A program made the translations under genes and the position numbers. From positions 35,960,441-36,024,440 of the forward strand of contig OY365811.1 in NCBI GenBank assembly GCA_959347315.1: 64,000 bases of DNA, read 5' to 3'. Origin of the DNA: Bimastos eiseni. Taxonomy: Eukaryota; Annelida; Clitellata; Crassiclitellata; Lumbricidae. The notes beneath the pieces were generated by a model. The model saw only the letters and a program-made list of their open reading frames with translations. It made no database searches and had not been told where the DNA came from. This document shows, piece by piece, positions 47,820 through 64,000 of this stretch (positions are counted from its first letter, which is position 1; every line of letters begins with the position of its first letter).

Positions 47820-48065
47820 GGGGCCGTCCGTAAATGACGTCACGCGATTTTTGACCCCTCCCCTCTTCGTCACACGTCGTCACAAATGTCTTTTCCCCTC
47901 GAATATAACGTCACAAAGCTCTTACCCCCCCGCCCCCCTCCCACACACACACACGAAAAACCAGATGTCCAGAATGTCATGCACTTATTCTTTTAATTGT
48001 CAAAAATTTAATCATAGCTATAAAAAAATGAGTGTAGGACAAAAGCCCCCCCAGTGTAGACCATA
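47820..48065 (+). repeat. GGGCCGTCC-type interspersed repeat
   Basis: Starts GGGGCCGTCCGTAAATGACG and continues through TGACGTCACGCG, C-rich runs and AGATGTCCAGAATGTCATGC. Related to 36780-36990 and, at its start, to 4459. Confidence 0.5.
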
Positions 48066-49204
48066 AGCTCACCCAAATTATATATGCATGCTTGTATGTG
48101 TGTGCATATGATGCATGGTTGTATGCACAATATGAAGGCTATGTGTGCATGGATGTGTCCATGTCGGCTAAGTGTTACTAAACCTGAAATATATCTATTT
48201 TTAGCGGGTTGACATGTTGCTTTGGTTCCAATACCTGCAAAGTTTATAACGTCAGTGTTCCAGACATTCTGCATTTTACGCAGGAACCTACAATAATCTT
48301 CCTACATTGGTAATGTGTTAGTCTAGCAATTGAAGCATCGATTTTCAGTGAATTCATCAATCTATACATGCGTTCAGATGGCGTAGTCAACTAATCATAC
48401 AGGTCTATACAGGTATTTATGACGATCGATTCTTAGAATTATAACTGGGCCATAGTACAAGTCTATATTGTAGGGCTGTAGGCACCGTTCCATGTCACCG
48501 AGTTTGAGGATCGAGGCATTCCAAACTAAATAAGTCTGATAGGTAACTAGGCTGCAGCATGAGCCATGTGCTGGTCTATGTCCCGCAGTCATACAGGCGT
48601 AAGCAGGTCAGCGGTAAGTAGGCCTTGCGACAAACCATTTATTTGCGCCCCTTGAAGAATGATTCCCATGAGAATAGATTTGAATCGTTGGACGGTGATG
48701 AAATCGGACCAGTTACGACATTATTTCCCTTCTGTTTCTTCGATCTCGACCTGTGGCTGGCCGTGTGCGTGAGAAAGACGTACAGGGAAACGCGGATGAT
48801 TAATATAATTATAGGGCGTAGGCCCCTACACAAGTATTTATAATAGATATTATATATATATAGGCTTATATTATACATAGGCTATATCATACAGTATAAT
48901 ATAGCCTAAAGGACCCATAGCATGAATGGCAGGGCTTACCAACATGTACAAACAAGCGGAAGAGTAAGGGCGTCGTTATTATTATAAGAGATAGTTTAGT
49001 TCACTTTTACCATGTTTATACAAGCTATTATAAGTCCGTCTACGAAGCTTTGGCTTTCCATCTAAGGCTCTGAGCCCTATTTACTCAAGATTGTTATTTG
49101 CTTGTCTGCATGAATACTACGTGCGTACGATTGCTACTACGAACGTAATGGCCCACACTACGTTCATATATAGGCCTACACGCTTATAACCTTAGGCCTA
49201 CATC
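48066..49204. other. Intergenic DNA without recognised genes
   Basis: Only short unsupported open frames and simple (TATA) stretches near 48850. Confidence 0.4.
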
Positions 49205-49590
49205 AGTCAATCGGTCGGTCGGTCAATCGGTCGGTCAATCGGTCGGTCGGTCAATCGGTCGGTCGGTCGAACGGTCGGTCGGACGGTCGGTCGGTCAATC
49301 GGTCGGTCGGTCAATCGGTCGGTCGGTCGAACGGTCGGTCGGACGGTCGGTCGGTCAATCGGTCGGTCGGTCGGAGGGTCGGTCGGACGGTCGGTCGGAC
49401 GGTCGGTCGGACGGTTGGTCGGACGGTCGGTCGGTCAATCGGTCGGTCAATCGGTCGGTCGGACGGTCGGTCGGACGGTCGGACGGTCGGTCGGTCAATC
49501 GGTCGGTCGGACGGTCGGTCGGATGGTCGGACGGTCGGTCGGTCAATCGGTCGGTCGGTCAATCGGTCGAACGGTCGGTCGGTCGGTCCG
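49205..49590. repeat. CGGT-based tetranucleotide array with CAAT/CGAA/GGAC variants
   Basis: About 380 bp of GGTCGGTCGGTCAATC-type units with higher-order blocks, for example GGTCGGTCGAACGGTCGGTC recurring. GC-rich island in AT-rich DNA. Confidence 0.95.
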
Positions 49591-50519
49591 TGAATCAAAA
49601 TGAACTTGATATATGTTAATGATGCTGTCCGATATCTATTCCGTTTTTCTAAAACGCCAATTAATGAGATTTGATTTTCTTTTTTGTTCTTGCTCAGTGC
49701 TATATCAGCCTATCGCTGTTTGGTGAATCAAAAAATCATACGAAATTATTATCATCGGCTTAACGTTGGCCTACTCGCGACCGGTTGATAGAGCCTACAC
49801 CTGTAAGATTCTCGACGCGTCACCATGACCATCATCGGTAGAAGAAGCAGTAGTTGCTGCTGCAGACGACAAGACAGACATGCCTCGACGTGCATGACCA
49901 CAACTAGGGACCGCTGCTGCAGCCACACATCCATCGTCATGGAAGACTGCACACTTAAGCAGGCAAGCGTCGCCGATCGTTCATACGCACATCGACGTTT
50001 AGATGATGCAACCCATATTCACAGGTATAAGCAAATCGTGTTGACGCTTGCTCTATCGTAACTACAAGGCATGGCCGACTATAAGACACGTCTATAGCAA
50101 TTCTTCGAAGAGAAACGTTATAGGCAAAACATTCATAATAGACCAGCTTTAATATTACTCGTAGATCAGTTATAATAATGACATGGATGATTCTAGATTA
50201 CTCTGGTGGACATGTAGGCAAAAAATCAAACATCGCGCTGGTTTCATACAAGATCAAAATGGTTAAGAACTGATAAACATTTCAAAGCAAAGTTAGGCCA
50301 ATTTTAGTAAGTAACGAGAGGTGGATCTTATTATCTAAACCGTGGATCTCGTTAGCGGTCCTCTTTACAAGCAAACGTCTTAATTGATTGTATCTCGGTT
50401 ACGATAATTTAGCCATAGAAGTTGGTTTAATTTGGCTAAAATAAATTCGAAAAGATTTAAGAATCTCCTGAAAAGCATAAGCTAAATGGACAGTTAAAAG
50501 CAAGTAAAAACTCAAAAAT

Positions 50520-51272
50520 ATGGAGCACTGCCAAGAGCGTAAATCACGGGACCATGACGCTGATCAATTGGACCATGACGCCACACATCTGGACAAAGGG
50601 AATAATAAGTTGAACTATGACTTCGATCAAGCAGACCCTGACGCTAAACAAAGGAGCCAAGAGAAAAAACAATGTGACCAAGAAAATAAGCAACTGGATC
50701 ATGATGTCAAACAGGTGGAACATGACACCAATTCACAGGATCAGTGCCAGAAACAGCCAGAATACACGAATGTGCTACCAAAACACGATGTTACGCATTG
50801 TGACCATGACTCCATTCAACCGGACACTCAATTAGAACAAGTCGATCGGCTGGATCTCAAACACAACACACCGTGCAACAAAACTGATGATTCATTAAGA
50901 GCAGTATCCACTTGTTCGACCTCTGATGGTTCGGAACTTGAAGTGAAGACATTGCTACGACGGACACGACCAGGGACCGGAAGCCACGGAGACCCGAACA
51001 CCTCCGCTTTGGGTGTGACCCCGAAAAAGAAGCGTCGACCGAAGATCCGATACAAGGGCGTTTGTGCCTACTACGCTTGCTACTTTGTATTCATAGGTGC
51101 GATCGGGTTTCTTTTCCTTGGTACCCTGCTCACTCTGCACCTCTTGCGATGCCTTGCCTTCAACGAAGAACCTCTCTACGTCTGCTTTGTCAACCTCCGA
51201 CTGGGTCCTGATCCATCGAGGGCCCATCGAGCCACGTGGAGGCCCAGGGCTCCTCCGACTGGATCCACCTAG
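50520..51272 (+). CDS. Heptad-repeat single-pass membrane protein, unknown family
   Basis: An uninterrupted 250-codon frame, Met in strong context (A at -3, G at +4) with an in-frame TAA 15 bases before it. Residues 11-108 are 14 contiguous heptads of the form D-H-D-x-x-Q-hydrophobic (for example DHDADQL, DHDATHL, DQENKQL, DHDVKQV, DHDSIQP), diverged in sequence but never out of register. Then a Ser/Thr region, a basic cluster KKKRRPKIRYK (169-179) and one hydrophobic segment (about 181-209, with GAIGFLFLG). Positive charges before the segment predict a cytoplasmic N terminus and a 40-residue outside tail. I recognise no homolog. It could be the whole gene or the last exon of one. Confidence 0.5.
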   Translation: MEHCQERKSRDHDADQLDHDATHLDKGNNKLNYDFDQADPDAKQRSQEKKQCDQENKQLDHDVKQVEHDTNSQDQCQKQPEYTNVLPKHDVTHCDHDSIQPDTQLEQVDRLDLKHNTPCNKTDDSLRAVSTCSTSDGSELEVKTLLRRTRPGTGSHGDPNTSALGVTPKKKRRPKIRYKGVCAYYACYFVFIGAIGFLFLGTLLTLHLLRCLAFNEEPLYVCFVNLRLGPDPSRAHRATWRPRAPPTGST

Positions 51273-54200
51273 AAGACCAACAGACTGGTGTTCATGGATC
51301 CTAACTACCTAGGATCAAAATTTTCAAAGGAGGTAGCTTCAAAGGAGTGTACTGTGAATAGTAGTTAAAAGTTGTAGATATAAAACTAAGGGCGAACAAT
51401 GCCTGATTTACCAGACATTTCATTTAGAAGTTATTCTAATTCGCACTATTGAGGGATTGCTTGCTATAAACTACACACTGTGAACAAAAAAGATGGCAAT
51501 CAGTTTACTGATTGTCCATCGAATTAGAAATGTTGAACATCATTGTCAATAATATACCCTGCCCTTGGTGGTCCTGTTGGGCGGTCAAGTTTGCCCAACA
51601 AATGTGGATGTCAGAGCAATTTTAGATAATTATAAGAATGTTACTAGGAACTTAACGGAGATTACTTTATATGAAGTGTATAATGTGAGGGTGGGAAATG
51701 TTACAACTTGCAGTCTGCATCAGGTGAACCGAGCGAGATAATTGCAAATCACAAAATGTAACCATAAAAGGCACAATCGGTGGATTCAAGGAAAATGATG
51801 CAACATTGTAGGCGTTTAAGACAGAGATCAATTACTGAATGCCCATTTCACCCTCTGCCATATGCAACAACATTCGTTGGGCCAAAACATGGTCACCAGA
51901 GATCGATAGGGTATTAAAAAGCCAAGATGTGTATTACATGGGCAATCATGGTGACTTTCCCCATTAGTTGTTTCTAAGTTTCTCTAAGGCATTGAAGAAA
52001 GCAGACTTCCTGATGTCTCATCACTCCTTCAAGATAGCATACATGCATACGATACTCAGACCTGTTGTAACGTATGTTGGTATTTATCGACTCAATTGAC
52101 ATCTAGCGCATTTTTAACCCCCATATTATTCAGTGAACATTGAAAATCATGAAGTTAACTGATTAATTGATTCCTATTGCTTGCTTTCTCTTCACTGTCT
52201 CTCAACTCCGAGGACGTCTGCTTTGTAATTGCTTATTACGATTATTTTGTGATTCTACGATTGTTCATATCTGATTTTCCCGCAGTGCGTTTGCAGGCAG
52301 TATACTTACTTAATACTAAATTAGTGCTCACATCATGCCATTTATTCAAATAAAAATTCATTCACATATACACACGTTTATGTATCCAGATATTTAAACG
52401 ATCTATTGCTGGTACAATACTTTATAGTTATTTATTAATCCTTCAACTCTTGTAGATTTGCTGTTTTCTGCCGATGATTCAAATGCAATTATTTCCCATA
52501 AAATTTATGTCAGCTTCGGTCAGGTATCCTGGTACCGGTTGACAGCCTTACTTAAGACTCTCACTTTGATCCAGCATCATCATTGTAACTCATCGCATCT
52601 CTTGTTTCATTGGTTTAAATAAAGTGTCATTATGAGTTATGGTTAAATAAATATAATATATGTAAAATTACATACATATACAGATATTTAAACTAAATGA
52701 AGAAAAAACTGCACACAAATTCGAACATGGAATGAATAGAAGAAGTTCAGATTCAACAAAACACTTTCAATTAAACCACTGTCAAATCAATAGTGACATT
52801 TCTGAAAAACAATTGCCATTGACATCTGATCCTGTCAACCTGGTCTGCAATGCAAGCAAATCGAGCCCAGCGCAGAAATCCTCGAGACCTCCGATTATTT
52901 AACTTAGGCAAAATTAAAATACAATTGAACCCTAACTGGAGAGTTACATATCGCTTTGTAGCCTTTACATTACATTACGTGCTATCACAAAGCAGCAAAA
53001 GAAGCTTCACGCAACAGCCGTCATTTGCTGACAAATCAGCAAAACTAAAAGCTGTCAGATGTTTACAAGAAACTAAAGCAAAGAATATTAACGCTATTAG
53101 CACAGTTGACATACGCAATAAACTTAATAATACTATTATTATTAATAATAGTGCACTAGAGCCGACTTATCAACACATATAATTGTAAATAAAGATTTAT
53201 TTATTTCAAAAACCAATAACTATAAATCAATGGATTTCAAAGTGGTAAAATGCAGTAGATCCCAAATCCAGATTCAAATCACAACCACATTAAAAAGGCA
53301 GAATTTTTTAACTGACATCAAAGGTGGAGTTCTAAAAAGGGTCAGTTTCAAAACAAGAACAACAAATAATAATTAATAATAATATCACAACCATTTTAAC
53401 AGAAACAACAGGACCATTTGTAATCTATTATTTTTCATCTGGAACACTAAAACACAGACTGTAAAAACGAGTACAAGTTCTTGACTGAAAATCTCAGATG
53501 TTAACTGAATTTTAAATGACCATAAACTTCCCCCAAAACACGAATATGCCTTCACCTCTCACAAGAAGCCAGACATCTCAAATATAAATTCACAAAACAA
53601 TCAGCCCACCCAACCCTACCAACTCCACCCAGATATACTACCCAAAGCCAAACTGCACCAGAGACAGCATCCTTTTCACTGCGGTCAATGTAATTCACAT
53701 TCATGAGTACTAAAATAAATAGAAACTTAAAAAATTAACGTACAAATGCTTATGTACCAGAAAAAGTTACGATACATATGCTTATGTATTAGTGCACTTT
53801 AGTAGTGCTTCTAAGAACCTCTACATATGAATTCATACCTCCATGAACATAAAAGTCATATTGCACTGCTTGTTTCTCTTACCCATCACCTCAAAAACTA
53901 CGTCAAAACCCGCAAGAAAATTCCATGCCTCCATAGACTGTAAAATTCGTAAGCAGAAAATCCCAATTAAAAAGCAACAATAAACGAAACACAGTTCTCG
54001 CAATGAATATGAACAAAAACAGTAATCAAAAAATTTCATTGACAGAACATTCTTTAGGCATTGTGCGATACAGAGAGCACATTATCAATGACGCACCTAA
54101 CGAGCCGCAACTAAAATACAAAAAGTCATTTCAACAATAAATTAAACACGGCAACATCAAATTATTTCTGGAAGTAACTTGCACATGCACACACACATTC

Positions 54201-54428
54201 CATTCAGAGTTGAATTACTGGAATTGTTTGCCGCAGGCAAGGATATGGAATTTCTTTCATTGCGATCTGCTCGCGTAAAGTCTCGTAATCTGAATCAGAA
54301 TGTTACGACTTACACAGAAAACAGCACGCAATTTACAATTCGCAATTTTTCCCTAGCGCGTGGAAACTTTGCTGTACATCAAGTCCAACGACTGTACAAT
54401 AAAGACAGATCTCGTGACTAGGTGGCGC
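51273..54428. other. Intergenic DNA between the heptad-repeat gene and ICA1
   Basis: About 3.2 kb, very AT-rich, holding the 51968-52700 repeat and the ICA1 3' UTR. Candidate ICA1 poly(A) words (TTTATT on plus) occur at about 53196-53205. Confidence 0.4.
51968..52700 (+). repeat. Dispersed AT-rich repeat, copy 1
   Basis: Ordered words GGCATTGAAGAA..CTTCCTGATG..ATCACT, GGTATTTATCG.., TTTTTAACCC, TATCCAGATATTTAAACG recur in the same order at 55063-55450. Both copies are diverged; family unknown. Confidence 0.45.
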
Positions 54429-63845
<9,417 letters not shown>

Positions 63846-64000
63846 TTAAAAAATTACAGCAAAAATCCGTCAATTTTAACAGGGAAAATGAAATTATGAA
63901 ACCAAAATTACAGTATGATACTAGATGCATAGTATCTCTAAGTAGATATCTTGAAGGGGCACTACATCAAATTCTGATTAGATTGACAAAACAAGAATAT

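Noticed and set aside
49311..49603. Open frames rich in DRPT / GRSV
   Set aside because: Artefact of the CGGT array; no start context or splice sites.

Overview
The window is animal nuclear DNA: AT-rich, intron-dense and full of interspersed repeats. It carries parts or all of four recognisable metazoan genes whose exons join at GT-AG (once GC-AG) boundaries with consistent phases. Many intron positions in the BAP1- and CDK7-like genes match the vertebrate genes as I remember them. The frequent TAGGCCTA-type words in the intergenic DNA remind me of echinoderm genomes, so a slowly evolving marine deuterostome, perhaps an echinoderm, is my best guess. That guess rests on impression, not on a search.

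Layout. (1) 449-5336 (+): the last six coding exons of an agrin-like gene (end of a LamG domain, an EGF domain, the final LamG domain). (2) 6690-18705 (-): a complete 12-exon BAP1 deubiquitinase gene, tail-to-tail with agrin; the putative poly(A) signals are about 160 bp apart. (3) 20863-29262 (-): a complete 11-exon CDK7 gene (343 aa) with a GC-AG first intron. (4) about 31884-35110 (+), divergent from CDK7: a C2H2 zinc-finger protein with an N-terminal domain I cannot name. (5) 35-54 kb: a transposon-rich stretch with decayed non-LTR retrotransposons, several hAT-type elements with 8-bp target-site duplications, a candidate small secreted-protein gene (43837-44984, -) and an unfamiliar single-exon membrane protein with 14 tandem heptads (50520-51272, +). 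(6) 54429-63822 (-): nine to ten coding exons of an ICA1 (islet cell autoantigen 1, AH/BAR domain) gene; its 5' exons lie beyond the right edge.

BAP1 (histone H2A deubiquitination) and CDK7 (CAK/TFIIH) are same-strand nuclear genes about 2.2 kb apart, but nothing in the sequence shows co-regulation. Agrin is extracellular and ICA1 is a Golgi/secretory-granule membrane adaptor, so the genes do not form a functional cluster.

Repeats dominate the rest: at least seven hAT-like elements with visible target duplications, four or five tRNA-derived SINE families, a mariner-type transposase remnant, and many micro- and minisatellites. Several minisatellites begin right at 5' splice sites. The best candidates for something undescribed are the heptad-repeat membrane protein, the small secreted gene beside a hAT element, the unnamed zinc-finger protein, and the donor-containing satellite in CDK7.
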